Below, one piece after another: positions 23,361 to 33,255 of a DNA stretch of 36,660 nt (position 1 is the first letter of the stretch; every line of letters begins with the position of its first letter). Source of the stretch: Ferruginibacter sp. HRS2-29 (lineage in GTDB: Bacteria > Bacteroidota > Bacteroidia > Chitinophagales > Chitinophagaceae). The notes under the pieces were generated by a model. The model was given only the letters and a program-made list of their open reading frames with translations. It was not told the origin of the DNA and made no database searches. Made by a program: the position numbers and the translations under genes. The stretch spans positions 1-36,660 of the forward strand of contig NZ_RJUB01000021.1 in the NCBI RefSeq assembly GCF_024343615.1, in the 5' to 3' direction.

Positions 23361-24206
23361 ATGACAGACACCGGAATTATCACCCTCCTATTGGTTATCG
23401 CGAATGTTGCCTTCTCTTACAAAGGCTTTACCAACCAGACATTCTTCGACGGATATAAGTTTGAAGTAGACAGGATACTCATTAATAAGGATTATAAACG
23501 GCTTATCACGTCAGGCTTTTTGCATGTGGGGTGGACACATCTTATCTTCAACATGATAAGTCTTTACGCTTTCAGCGGACTTATCGAATCTTACCTCGGA
23601 GGAACAAAATTTCTGATCATCTATTTCGTGAGCCTGATCGGCGGCGACCTGCTGTCTTTATTCGTGCACAGGAACCATGGAGATTATAATGCTGTCGGAG
23701 CATCAGGCGCCGTATGCGGGGTGATCTTTGCATCCATTGCATTGTTCCCGGGAATGGATATCAGTTTTTTCGGGATCCCGGTTTTTATCCCCGCGTGGTT
23801 GTATGGGATCCTGTATGTGTTGTTATCAATTTATGGCATTAAGTCAAAAAAAGACAACATCGGCTATGAAGCTCACCTGGGTGGAGCATTGGTCGGCATG
23901 TTGGCAGCCTTGCTGATTCAGCCTGCTGCTTTTGCAGAAAATTACCGTACAATTTTAATCATTGCAGTTCCCACACTTGCTTTCATTTACCTGATCGCGA
24001 CACGACCGCACATTTTATTCGTTGATAATTTTTACTTCAGGACACACCAGGATCATTATTCGATTGATCACAAATACAACGAAGAAAAAAATAATCAACA
24101 GAAGGAAATTGACAGGATATTGGACAAGATAACTAAGAAAGGGATGGAGAGTTTGAGCAGGAAAGAAAAAGAGAGACTTAAGCAATATTCAGAAAAAGTA
24201 CTATGA
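23361..24206 (+). CDS. Rhomboid family intramembrane serine protease
   Basis: 281 aa with six predicted membrane helices and a charged cytoplasmic tail of about 65 residues. Catalytic residues are visible: Ser115 in 'GASGAVCG' (G-x-S-G) and His172 in 'YEAHLGGALVG'. 'HLIFNM' supplies His60 and Asn64 of the oxyanion site. It cleaves membrane proteins inside or near the bilayer; substrates are unknown. The tail ends 'MESLSRKEKERLKQYSEKVL', a short segment often found in Bacteroidota rhomboids. Transcribed alone. Confidence 0.92.
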   Translation: MTDTGIITLLLVIANVAFSYKGFTNQTFFDGYKFEVDRILINKDYKRLITSGFLHVGWTHLIFNMISLYAFSGLIESYLGGTKFLIIYFVSLIGGDLLSLFVHRNHGDYNAVGASGAVCGVIFASIALFPGMDISFFGIPVFIPAWLYGILYVLLSIYGIKSKKDNIGYEAHLGGALVGMLAALLIQPAAFAENYRTILIIAVPTLAFIYLIATRPHILFVDNFYFRTHQDHYSIDHKYNEEKNNQQKEIDRILDKITKKGMESLSRKEKERLKQYSEKVL

Positions 24207-24328
24207 AAAACAGCCCGGCTTTTTGATATAACAGATACCTGTAAAATAAGATATTTCCGATAATATTGTACTTCACAAAAACTGTTCAAATGTGAGATCA
24301 AATACTTTATTCAGGTGCCACTAAGTAT

Positions 24329-24553
24329 TTATTGACCTTGACAGGAGCATGGAAATTCCAGGTGTGATTGCTATAATTTTTCCTAAATTTCCAGTATTGA
24401 AGGAATGGGCGTATGCTGGATTTTTCTTCGCAATGCCTGGTGCAATTTATTCACCTATAACTTGTCGGAGATGGCGGTAAAGTTAATTTCCGGGCATTTC
24501 ATGCCTGCAGACAGGAAGCCTGTTTGTATCAATCCATCATAATTTTTGTTTAA
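24329..24553 (+). pseudogene. Decayed DoxX-like membrane protein
   Basis: Three short open segments in different frames line up with a DoxX-type protein: 'LLTLTGAWKF' from about 24329, 'GVIAIIFPKFPVLKEWAYAG' with 'FFFAMPGAIYS' from 24361, and 'VGDGGKVNFRAF' from 24464 to a stop at 24553. The N-terminal third is absent. At least two frameshifts separate the segments, so it is dead. The rest of the gene-free stretch 24207-24566 shows nothing else. Confidence 0.65.
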
Positions 24554-24566
24554 AAAAAATATCATC

Positions 24567-25133
24567 ATGGCGAAAACAAAACAAAAGCTGCCTGCGGGGC
24601 AACAAAAAGAACTCCTCTCCATTTTGAAAACCCGTTTTGAAAAAAACATGGGCCGTCACAAAGGGATCACCTGGCCGGAGGTGGAAAAGAAGCTTTTGGC
24701 ATCTCCGGAAAAATTATGGTCATTGAACGAAATGGAAATGACCGGCGGTGAACCTGATGTAGTAGGCACCAATAAAAAAACAGGGAAATTCCTGTACTTT
24801 GATTGTGCAGCGGAAAGCCCTAAAAATCGCCGGAGCATCTGTTATGATGGCGATGCCCTCGCTTCCCGCAAGGAACATAAACCATCCGGCAGCGCACTCC
24901 AGATGGCAGCGGATATGGGGATCGATATCCTCACGGAGGAGCAGTACCGCGATCTGCAACAACTCGGAAAATTTGATACAAAAACTTCCAGCTGGGTAAA
25001 AACTCCGGTGGATATCCGCAAGCTGGGGGGTGCATTGTTTTGCGATTGCCGGTACAACACCGTTTTTACCTACCACAACGGCGCCGAATCTTATTATGCG
25101 GGTCGTGCCTTCCGGGGAGTGATTGGCATCTGA
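24567..25133 (+). CDS. DUF4256 domain protein
   Basis: 188 aa from ATG 24567; an in-frame TTG at 24546 would add seven residues and is less likely. The whole length matches DUF4256: 'LLSILKTRFEKNMGRHKGI', 'MTGGEPDVVGTNKKTGKF', 'FDCAAESPKNRRSICYD', 'ALQMAADMGIDILTEEQYR', 'FDTKTSSWVKTPVDIRKLGG' and 'AESYYAGRAFRGVIGI' at the end. The function of the family is unknown. No signal peptide. It precedes the peroxiredoxin gene by 120 bp on the same strand. Confidence 0.85.
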   Translation: MAKTKQKLPAGQQKELLSILKTRFEKNMGRHKGITWPEVEKKLLASPEKLWSLNEMEMTGGEPDVVGTNKKTGKFLYFDCAAESPKNRRSICYDGDALASRKEHKPSGSALQMAADMGIDILTEEQYRDLQQLGKFDTKTSSWVKTPVDIRKLGGALFCDCRYNTVFTYHNGAESYYAGRAFRGVIGI

Positions 25134-25253
25134 ATGAAAAAACAAGCAATTTCAGGTTCATTTTTTTGTTGTTCCGCCAGTTTCCTAGTAATTTTATAGA
25201 CTTTCCATTGATCCTGGTCATATTATCAATTAATCTCTAAAAATTATAATCAG

Positions 25254-25913
25254 ATGAGCTTACGATTAAACAACACAGCGCCCGATTTTACGGCGGACAC
25301 CACCAAAGGAACCATCAATTTTCACGAATGGATCGGCGATGGCTGGGCGATGCTGTTTTCGCACCCGAAAGATTTCACGCCGGTATGCACCACCGAACTG
25401 GGTTATATGGCGAGGATAGAACCGGAATTTACCAAACGCAATTGTAAGATCATCGGCCTGAGTGTAGACCCTGTGGAAAGTCATTTGAAATGGGAAAAGG
25501 ATATTGAAGAAACACAAGGGGCTGCGGTAAATTACCCGATGATCGGCGACCCTACCCTTGCTGTAGCGAAACTGTATGATATGCTGCCCGCCGAAGAAGG
25601 TGACAGCTGCGATGGAAGAACGGCGGCTACCAACCAGACAGTGCGTTCGGTTTTTGTAGTTGGCCCGGATAAAAAGATAAAACTACAGCTTACGTACCCG
25701 ATGACAACGGGGCGCAATTTCAATGAAATATTACGCGTGTTGGATTCTCTGCAATTGACCAGCGTGCATAAAGTGGCCACTCCTGCCAACTGGCAGAATG
25801 GCGATGATGTCATCATCGCCGGCTCAGTATCGGATGAAGAGGCGAAAGAAAAATACCCGGAAGGGTGGAAAGCGCCGAAGCCGTATCTGCGCATCGTGGC
25901 ACAACCGAAATAA
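25254..25913 (+). CDS. 1-Cys peroxiredoxin (Prx6 type)
   Basis: 219 aa. The peroxidatic Cys45 lies in 'HPKDFTPVCTTELG' with the supporting Thr42. 'RSVFVVGPDKKIKL', 'YPMTTGRNFNEILRVLDSLQL' and the C-terminal 'TPANWQNGDDVII' and 'PYLRIVAQPK' are typical of the Prx6 subfamily. Other Cys are in 'NCKIIGL' and 'DSCDGRT'; neither is at a resolving position. It reduces H2O2 and organic peroxides in the cytoplasm. A terminator follows directly, then an unusual tandem array. katG lies 0.7 kb further on, on the other strand. Confidence 0.93.
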   Translation: MSLRLNNTAPDFTADTTKGTINFHEWIGDGWAMLFSHPKDFTPVCTTELGYMARIEPEFTKRNCKIIGLSVDPVESHLKWEKDIEETQGAAVNYPMIGDPTLAVAKLYDMLPAEEGDSCDGRTAATNQTVRSVFVVGPDKKIKLQLTYPMTTGRNFNEILRVLDSLQLTSVHKVATPANWQNGDDVIIAGSVSDEEAKEKYPEGWKAPKPYLRIVAQPK

Positions 25914-25920
25914 TATGAAG

Positions 25921-25954
25921 CCGGCTTCCATTTCTGGAAGCCGGTTTGTTTTTT
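25921..25954 (+). terminator. Rho-independent terminator after the peroxiredoxin gene
   Basis: Perfect 10-bp GC-rich stem (25921-25930 with 25935-25944), loop TTTC, then a run of T interrupted once by G. It starts 8 bases past the stop codon. Confidence 0.9.
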
Positions 25955-25957
25955 AGG

Positions 25958-26177
25958 GTTGACTACCGGGAGTTGACTACCACGGGTTGACTACCGCAGG
26001 TTGACTACCACGAGTTGACTACCGCTGGTTGACTACCGCAGGTTGACTACCGTGGGTTGACTACCACGGGTTGACTACCGTGGGTTGACTACCGTGGGTT
26101 GACTACCACGGGTTGACTACCGCAGGTTGACTACCGGGAGTTGACTACCGGGAGTTGACTACCGCGGGTTGACTACC
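25958..26177. repeat. 16-copy tandem array of GTTGACTACC with 4-bp spacers (14-bp period)
   Basis: The decamer GTTGACTACC occurs 16 times without a single change, spaced exactly 14 bp from 25958 to 26168. Only the four bases between decamers vary: GGGA, ACGG, GCAG, ACGA, GCTG, GCAG, GTGG, ACGG, GTGG, GTGG, ACGG, GCAG, GGGA, GGGA, GCGG. It is not coding: the period is not a multiple of three and stops occur. It begins directly after a terminator. The invariance of the decamer against the varied spacer suggests a binding site array rather than a drifting minisatellite. Confidence 0.95.
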
Positions 26178-26397
26178 CATTCCCACAAATCATACACTCC
26201 TGATCATTTTAGTTATTATGATAACCATTTATTTCCTAAAAGTTTTCAATAAATACGCTGGATACCTTTCACCCAGTACTACAGTGCCGATACGCCTTCT
26301 GTGATCTGATTAAAATCACCCTCAGCCCGTAACCCGCAACTATATCTTCTTGGCACACAATTAGCATATCTCCTACCAAACCTTTAAATTTATTAGC
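26178..26397. other. Gene-free stretch after the tandem array
   Basis: AT-rich sequence with no convincing gene, repeat or hairpin. The promoter of the 39-aa gene at 26398 must lie here, but no clear TAnnTTTG box was identified. Confidence 0.4.
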
Positions 26398-26517
26398 ATG
26401 AACAAATTGGTAAGAGGCCTGATAGCAGGCTATGGCGCAAAAAAACTCGGTGGCGGATGCCTCGGTACCGTACTCGTATTCATCATTATCTGGGTGGCAT
26501 TAGGGCACTGCAGTTGA
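26398..26517 (+). CDS. Small Gly-rich membrane protein (39 aa)
   Basis: A complete frame from ATG 26398 to TGA 26517. The N-terminus is basic ('MNKLVRGLIAGYGAKKLGGG'), followed by one hydrophobic helix ('LGTVLVFIIIWVALGHC'). The arrangement of a Gly-rich amphipathic start and a single helix is that of small conserved inner-membrane proteins in Chitinophagaceae; the function is unknown. A strong hairpin terminator follows within 35 bases, which supports a real transcript. It is convergent with katG. Confidence 0.6.
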   Translation: MNKLVRGLIAGYGAKKLGGGCLGTVLVFIIIWVALGHCS

Positions 26518-26550
26518 TGCATTCATTCCACAATATGTTTTTCTAAAATA

Positions 26551-26580
26551 AAAGGTGGCCCTTACGGGCCACCTTTCTTT
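26551..26580. terminator. Bidirectional terminator between the 39-aa gene and katG
   Basis: Perfect 11-bp stem AAAGGTGGCCC / GGGCCACCTTT (26551-26561, 26566-26576) with loop TTAC, A-rich before and T-rich after. It can serve both convergent genes. Confidence 0.9.
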
Positions 26581-26596
26581 ATTTAAACTGCGTGAT

Positions 26597-28822
<2,226 letters not shown>

Positions 28823-28862
28823 TTATTATAGTTTAATGTTTTTGATTCAAGTTTTTTCACCC

Positions 28863-28870
28863 CAAAGTTA
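28863..28870 (-). promoter_or_regulatory. Probable -7 promoter box of katG
   Basis: On the minus strand it reads TAACTTTG, fitting TAnnTTTG, 40 bases upstream of the katG ATG. No OxyR- or PerR-type palindrome was recognised around it. Confidence 0.45.
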
Positions 28871-29234
28871 TTTTATATCTCTACGGTTACTCTTGTAAAA
28901 TACCGAAAAACAAAAAATTATAAAAAAATATTTATCCGTTTACATACGTATACAAATAGATGTAAATACTTTACTTACGAAAGGTTTTCAGCAGAAAGAA
29001 CATTGCAAATAAATTTTCCTGAAGAACGGGCAGTGAAACCCCGTATCCGTGAACTCTCCGCACCTGCCCCGCCAAACGGCGTAGGGTGAAAGCAAACCTC
29101 AGGTACGTAAAATGCGCCACAGTGCTGCTTCCACATTAGAAGCTCATACTCAATGTTTTCCATCCTGAAATTTTAAAGGCATATCATTTGCAACTGTAAG
29201 CCGTAAACAATAAAATTTATTAAATCATCCTGTT
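28871..29234. other. Gene-free stretch upstream of katG
   Basis: AT-rich up to about 28980, then a GC-richer patch (29020-29100). Short open frames exist on both strands (for example 28975-29163 minus), but none shows a recognisable motif or start signal. Possibly a gene remnant; no function can be supported. Confidence 0.35.
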
Positions 29235-29342
29235 ATGAAAAATAATCGCATTATTGTGCGTGGCATTCGGGCTGGCTTTTCCCACTACGGCACAGTCACC
29301 AAAAACAGAAACCCAACTCACCACAATTAGAATTAAAAACTA
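29235..29342 (+). pseudogene. Signal-peptide stub of a secreted protein, truncated by repeat copy D
   Basis: ATG 29235 gives MKNN; with one extra base removed the sequence continues 'ALLCVAFGLAFPTTAQSPKT', a clear signal peptide with an AQ cleavage site typical of Bacteroidota, then 'ETQLTTIRIKN' and a stop. The last residues and the stop come from the left heptamer tract of repeat copy D, so the gene body is missing from this point. Both the frameshift and the truncation mark it as dead. Confidence 0.6.
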
Positions 29343-29608
29343 AGAATCGGGATGGGAAGATCGAAGCGAAAAATAATCACAGATTTTAAGGGAGATGCAG
29401 GCGATTGCACAGATTATTTTGCTAACGCAAAATAAAAATGCATTTTATAAAATATTGGATTTTTAATGATCACTCCATTTATTATTAAGTGTTTTTTCGT
29501 TTTTACGAAGTAAAAATAATCTGTGCAATCGCCTTCATCAATTTGAAATCTGTGATCCAATTTCCCTATTGATCTCCTCTGTTATTCTTAATTTTTAATT
29601 CTTAATTT
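29326..29608. repeat. Cloverleaf-type palindromic repeat element, copy D
   Basis: The core is 29376-29556. The inner 17 bp of the outer arms pair perfectly and contain the pair change GGCG/CGCC relative to GGGG/CCCC in copies B and C. The lateral hairpins are 29416-29433 (ATTTTGC, TAAC, GCAAAAT) and 29500-29516 (TTTTTAC, GAA, GTAAAAA). The central stem is partly decayed. The right heptamer tract 29582-29608 (TTATTCT, TAATTTT, TAATTCT, TAATTTG) ends 5 bases before the cyclase ATG. The left tract ends the preceding secreted-protein stub. Confidence 0.85.
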
Positions 29609-29613
29609 GTCCC

Positions 29614-30717
29614 ATGTTTTCTCCTGCCATAAAAAGAAATATCGCCCGCATCATTCCATTTGCCGTTTTTTGGCTGGTATTCAGTATCGTGTATTCATTG
29701 CTTGAGAGAGGGCTACTCGGCAAATCCAATGTATATCCATCCACCGGCAATCCATATGATTTTCATAAAACGATCTGGGTTACGGCTTTTACTGCCGTCA
29801 TCACAGGATGCATTATCGGCTCCATTGAAATATTTTACCTGAACAGACTTTTTCAGAAAAAGAGTTTCGCGAAAAAATTACTTTTCAAAACGCTTATCTA
29901 TCTCGGGCTGATCATACTTTTCCTGCTGGGAACTACCATGCTGTTCAATGCCAGCCTGCTTGATGCCTCCCTTAATAACCCGGATGTATGGAAAAACGTT
30001 TATGCGTTCTTTTCCAGTTATGCCTTCTGGAGTGTGTGCATCTACATTGCAGTGGCAATAGGTGTTTCATTGTTTTATGCTGAAGTAAGCGACAATCTCG
30101 GCCAATCGGTTTTGCATAATTTTATCACGGGGAAATATCACCGGCCCAAACAGGAAAACCGCATTTTCATGTTCCTCGATATGAAATCATCCACTACCAT
30201 TGCCGAGCAGATGGGGCATGTACATTATTTTGAAATGCTGAAGGAATATTTCGCGGATATGTCTGTTCCGATCATCCGTTACTCCGGCGAAATCTATCAA
30301 TATGTCGGCGATGAGATCGTGATCTCCTGGCCGCTGCACAAAGGTATTTACAGAAATAATTGTGTCAATTGTTTTTATGCCATCCGTGCCGCACTTGCCC
30401 GGCAAAAAGAAAAATATCATTTTGCATTTGAAGTATTTCCCGAGTTCAAAGCCGGCCTTCATTGCGGCAAAGTGACCGCGGGAGAGATCGGTACCATCAA
30501 AAAAGAGATTGTTTTTACAGGTGATGTATTGAATACCGCTGCCCGTATACAAGGGCTTTGCAACACGTATGAGTCTGACATTCTTTTATCCGGGGAATTG
30601 CTCGAAAAACTGGACCTGCAAAAGGATTTCACCATTACGCCGCTCGGCGAAAATGAATTGAGAGGAAGGGATGAAAAGATCAGTTTATTTACAATAAATA
30701 AGAAAGAAGAAAGATGA
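29614..30717 (+). CDS. Membrane class III adenylate/guanylate cyclase
   Basis: 367 aa. Four membrane helices (about 12-31, 51-72, 86-110, 128-152), then a C-terminal class III cyclase domain. Metal-binding Asp in 'FMFLDMKSSTTIAEQMG' and in 'YVGDEIVISW'; transition-state Asn and Arg in 'GDVLNTAARIQGL'; 'HCGKVTAGEIGTIKKEIV' precedes it. A Lys in 'IKKEIVFTG' sits near the usual purine-selecting position, so ATP is the likely substrate. It makes a cyclic nucleotide at the cytoplasmic face. No receptor protein is adjacent. The start lies right after the edge of repeat copy D, so its promoter is in or before the element. Confidence 0.88.
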   Translation: MFSPAIKRNIARIIPFAVFWLVFSIVYSLLERGLLGKSNVYPSTGNPYDFHKTIWVTAFTAVITGCIIGSIEIFYLNRLFQKKSFAKKLLFKTLIYLGLIILFLLGTTMLFNASLLDASLNNPDVWKNVYAFFSSYAFWSVCIYIAVAIGVSLFYAEVSDNLGQSVLHNFITGKYHRPKQENRIFMFLDMKSSTTIAEQMGHVHYFEMLKEYFADMSVPIIRYSGEIYQYVGDEIVISWPLHKGIYRNNCVNCFYAIRAALARQKEKYHFAFEVFPEFKAGLHCGKVTAGEIGTIKKEIVFTGDVLNTAARIQGLCNTYESDILLSGELLEKLDLQKDFTITPLGENELRGRDEKISLFTINKKEER

Positions 30718-30779
30718 AATAAGGAATAAGAAAGTGGGGTTATCCAGATGTACCTACTTTCTTATTCCTTATTTTTTAT
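30717..30779. terminator. 19-bp perfect hairpin between convergent genes
   Basis: AAATAAGGAATAAGAAAGT (30717-30735) is the exact inverse of 30756-30774, with a 20-base loop and T-rich sequence after it. The stop codon of the cyclase overlaps the left arm, and the minus-strand gene's stop (30776-30778) overlaps its right margin. The arms have a 7-bp period (GGAATAA), like the other heptamer tracts in the window. It may act as a bidirectional terminator. Confidence 0.75.
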
Positions 30780-31258
30780 TCCTGATTTAATATTTTATGT
30801 TTTTCCATCCAGTCAACTTCCTTTTGTGCAGATAACGCCTGAATGATACCCACCAGAAATATGGCACCTACATTACCCGCAAGGAATGCGAGTTCGTAGC
30901 TTTTGTAATAAGAAATGCCCCCGTAAGAATGTTTGAAAAATGTGATCACATCGGATACATAAGCTGTACCCCACATCAATAACGCTATCGTAAAGACCGC
31001 ATAGGAAAAGTAGCGCACGGGAACCGAAGGATGATATTTTGTCCGCTGGAAATAAATAATGTATACCGTGATGAACAGCGCAGCGGGAACCGTAATGATA
31101 AAGAGCATATAGATATACACCATCACCGGTAACTTGTCGAGGAAGCCGAACGTCAAACGCAGCAACAGCAGCAACAGCAAATTGGCCGCTATAAAGCCGA
31201 CAAACACCAAAAAGATGGTACCGAATAACCTGATATATTTACTAAGCCTTTCTCCCAT
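30776..31258 (-). CDS. Four-helix membrane protein, unknown
   Basis: 160 aa, four predicted membrane helices (about 11-32, 42-66, 82-104, 123-145). No signature motif recognised; 'YFQRTKYHPSVPVRYFSYAV' joins helices two and three. The C-terminus is charged ('QKEVDWMEKHKILNQE'). Convergent with the cyclase gene and followed on the same strand by the M42 peptidase gene upstream of it (28 bp gap), so the two may share a transcript. The stop codon lies in a heptamer-type repeat arm. Confidence 0.65.
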   Translation of the reverse strand: MGERLSKYIRLFGTIFLVFVGFIAANLLLLLLLRLTFGFLDKLPVMVYIYMLFIITVPAALFITVYIIYFQRTKYHPSVPVRYFSYAVFTIALLMWGTAYVSDVITFFKHSYGGISYYKSYELAFLAGNVGAIFLVGIIQALSAQKEVDWMEKHKILNQE

Positions 31259-31286
31259 GATACGTTTGTTTTAATTATCCCTGTTA

Positions 31287-32393
31287 TTAAAAATAACTGA
31301 GGTTGGTTTTTGGTGTCAGCGTCAGCAAGGTTTCATACATCAGCTTCACCGTATTTTCAATATCCGAACGATGCAACATTTCAACCGTAGTATGCATGTA
31401 ACGCAGCGGCATGGAAATGAGTACCGAAGGGCAGCCATCGTTTGAATAGGCAAAAGATTCCGTATCGGTTCCGGTGCTGCGACTTACCGTTCTGAGCTGG
31501 AATGGTATCTTGTTTTTTGTGGCGGTTGCCTGTACCAGGTCGAGCAGTTTGTTGTGAACCGCAGGGCCATAACAGAGCGACGGACCTTTACCACTCACAC
31601 ATTCACCTTCGATGATCTTGTTGATCATCGGTGTGCTGCTGTCGTGCGTAACGTCGGTAATGATGGCAACATCCGGCTTGATGCGGCGTGCGATCATTTC
31701 GGCGCCCCGCAACCCGATCTCTTCCTGCACGGCATTCACGATGTATAAACCAAAAGGTAATTTCTTTTTATTTTCTTTCAGCAACCTTGCTACTTCCGCT
31801 ATCATGAAACCACCGACACGGTTATCAAATGCACGGCCAATGAGAAAATCATGCGCCAGTTCGTCGTAACCATCCACATAAGTGGCCACAGCGCCCACAT
31901 GGATCCCCAGTTCCTCTACTTCTTTTTTGCTTCTTGCCCCGCAATCGAGGTAAAGGTTTTCCACTTTTGGTTGAGGCTCTTTAGAATCGTTGTTGCTAAG
32001 CCTTGTATGGATCGCCGGCCAACCGAAAACGGCTTTCACCAGTCCTTTTTTCCCGTGTATCACCACCCTCATGGAAGGAGCTATCTGATGATCTACGCCG
32101 CCATTACGTTTGAGGTAAATCAGGCCTTCGGCCGAAATATAATTGACAAACCAGCTGATCTCGTCGGCATGGGCTTCTATCACCACTTTGAATGGCGCCG
32201 AAGGATTTATCACGCCTACCGCGGTTCCGTAAGGATCGGTAAAAAATTCGTCTACATAAGGTTTCAGGTAATTCATCCAGATCTTCTGCCCGCTGGTTTC
32301 AAAGCCTGTGGGGGAAGCATTGTTGATATAATCTTTCAAAAAACTGTAAGACGCCGGAGTGATCAGCGATTTGGGTTTACTTGCTTTAGCCAT
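31287..32393 (-). CDS. M42 family metallopeptidase (glutamyl aminopeptidase/endoglucanase-like)
   Basis: 368 aa, normal for the family. Two-metal site residues are visible: His and Asp in 'EAHADEISWFV', bridging Asp in 'GRAFDNRVGG', the general base and ligand Glu pair in 'QEEIGLRGAEM', Asp in 'TDVTHDSSTP', and the C-terminal His in 'MHTTVEMLHRSDIE'. These form large tetrahedral cytoplasmic complexes that trim peptides. A -7 box, TACTTTTG on the minus strand (32416-32423), stands 22 bases before the ATG. Confidence 0.92.
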   Translation of the reverse strand: MAKASKPKSLITPASYSFLKDYINNASPTGFETSGQKIWMNYLKPYVDEFFTDPYGTAVGVINPSAPFKVVIEAHADEISWFVNYISAEGLIYLKRNGGVDHQIAPSMRVVIHGKKGLVKAVFGWPAIHTRLSNNDSKEPQPKVENLYLDCGARSKKEVEELGIHVGAVATYVDGYDELAHDFLIGRAFDNRVGGFMIAEVARLLKENKKKLPFGLYIVNAVQEEIGLRGAEMIARRIKPDVAIITDVTHDSSTPMINKIIEGECVSGKGPSLCYGPAVHNKLLDLVQATATKNKIPFQLRTVSRSTGTDTESFAYSNDGCPSVLISMPLRYMHTTVEMLHRSDIENTVKLMYETLLTLTPKTNLSYF

Positions 32394-32415
32394 GGAGTTG
32401 AAATATTTTCTGATG

Positions 32416-32423
32416 CAAAAGTA
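32416..32423 (-). promoter_or_regulatory. -7 promoter box of the M42 peptidase gene
   Basis: Reads TACTTTTG on the minus strand (TAnnTTTG consensus), 22 bases before the ATG at 32393. It lies just upstream of, and does not overlap, the end of the UbiA-like gene (32425). Confidence 0.5.
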
Positions 32424-32424
32424 A

Positions 32425-33255
32425 TTAAATAGCGGCTATATAAGTAGCTGCCGAGGATATTAACATTAATCCGTCCACGAGGAAATAATAAAAAAAGTAG
32501 CCGCGATCCTTCACGAGCGAAAGCCGGTAAACGATCCATACCAGCAGGCCGGTAAGCCCGAAGGCGATCACTTGGGGCGTATCATTGAAATGCTGCCGTA
32601 CCAACACACCCGCCACAATGTATAACCCAAAAACCACATACATGATGATGCTGAGTGTGCGCCTGCTCACATCCGTGGCCAGGCTATGCAGGGAGTGCAT
32701 TTTATCGATCTTCATATCCCGCATGTCAAAGAGGATGCAGAGTTGCAGCATGAAACAAAAGCGGGTGAAGAATAATATAGCCGTAGGCGTAGCCGCTTTG
32801 TATGCATTTGCAGCCGGGATCATCACGGTAACCCATGCCCAGGTGGCAGCCAGCAGGATCGTCTTTAAAAAACCGGCTTTTTTTGTAAAGGACACAAAAC
32901 GGAACGGCCACAGCGGAAGTGAATATAATAGCGTAAGGCCGATGGCCGTAGAAATATAAAAATAATATCCGCTAAGAAACCAGAGGCAATACAACATACC
33001 GATTCCGGCCAGCGAAAAAAGTAATATATAAGTGCGGTTTGCCTTCAGGAAAATATCCAGCTTCGTGCCGCTACTGAAGGAATATTTGCTGAGAAGCCAG
33101 TAAAAATTATAACTGCCAAGGGTGGCAAAAAAAGTAAACCCGTAAACATAATTGTCTGCGGAAAGGTGCAGAATGCTATATGTCTGAAAACACAGCGCTA
33201 CGGCGCAGAGGGAAATAAAGACCGAATGGGACAGTAAAAAGTGAAGCCACTTCAT
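32425..33255 (-). CDS. UbiA-like prenyltransferase family membrane protein
   Basis: 276 aa with about eight membrane helices. The second Asp-rich motif of UbiA enzymes is present as 'FDMRDMKIDKMHSLHSLA' (D-x-x-D-x-x-x-D). The first motif, normally N-x-x-x-D-x-x-x-D, is degenerate: 'GSYNFYWLLSKY' keeps the Asn only. So it may be an atypical or non-prenylating member; the substrate is unknown. Its start overlaps the stop of the lipoprotein gene by one base, so the two are coupled. Confidence 0.65.
   Translation of the reverse strand: MKWLHFLLSHSVFISLCAVALCFQTYSILHLSADNYVYGFTFFATLGSYNFYWLLSKYSFSSGTKLDIFLKANRTYILLFSLAGIGMLYCLWFLSGYYFYISTAIGLTLLYSLPLWPFRFVSFTKKAGFLKTILLAATWAWVTVMIPAANAYKAATPTAILFFTRFCFMLQLCILFDMRDMKIDKMHSLHSLATDVSRRTLSIIMYVVFGLYIVAGVLVRQHFNDTPQVIAFGLTGLLVWIVYRLSLVKDRGYFFYYFLVDGLMLISSAATYIAAI

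Noticed and set aside
25958..26177. CRISPR array
   Set aside because: Repeat units are 10 bp with 4-bp spacers; CRISPR repeats and spacers are each more than 20 bp, and no cas gene is near.
28975..29163. 62-aa minus-strand open frame
   Set aside because: No motif, no start signal, and composition like a remnant; not supported as a gene.
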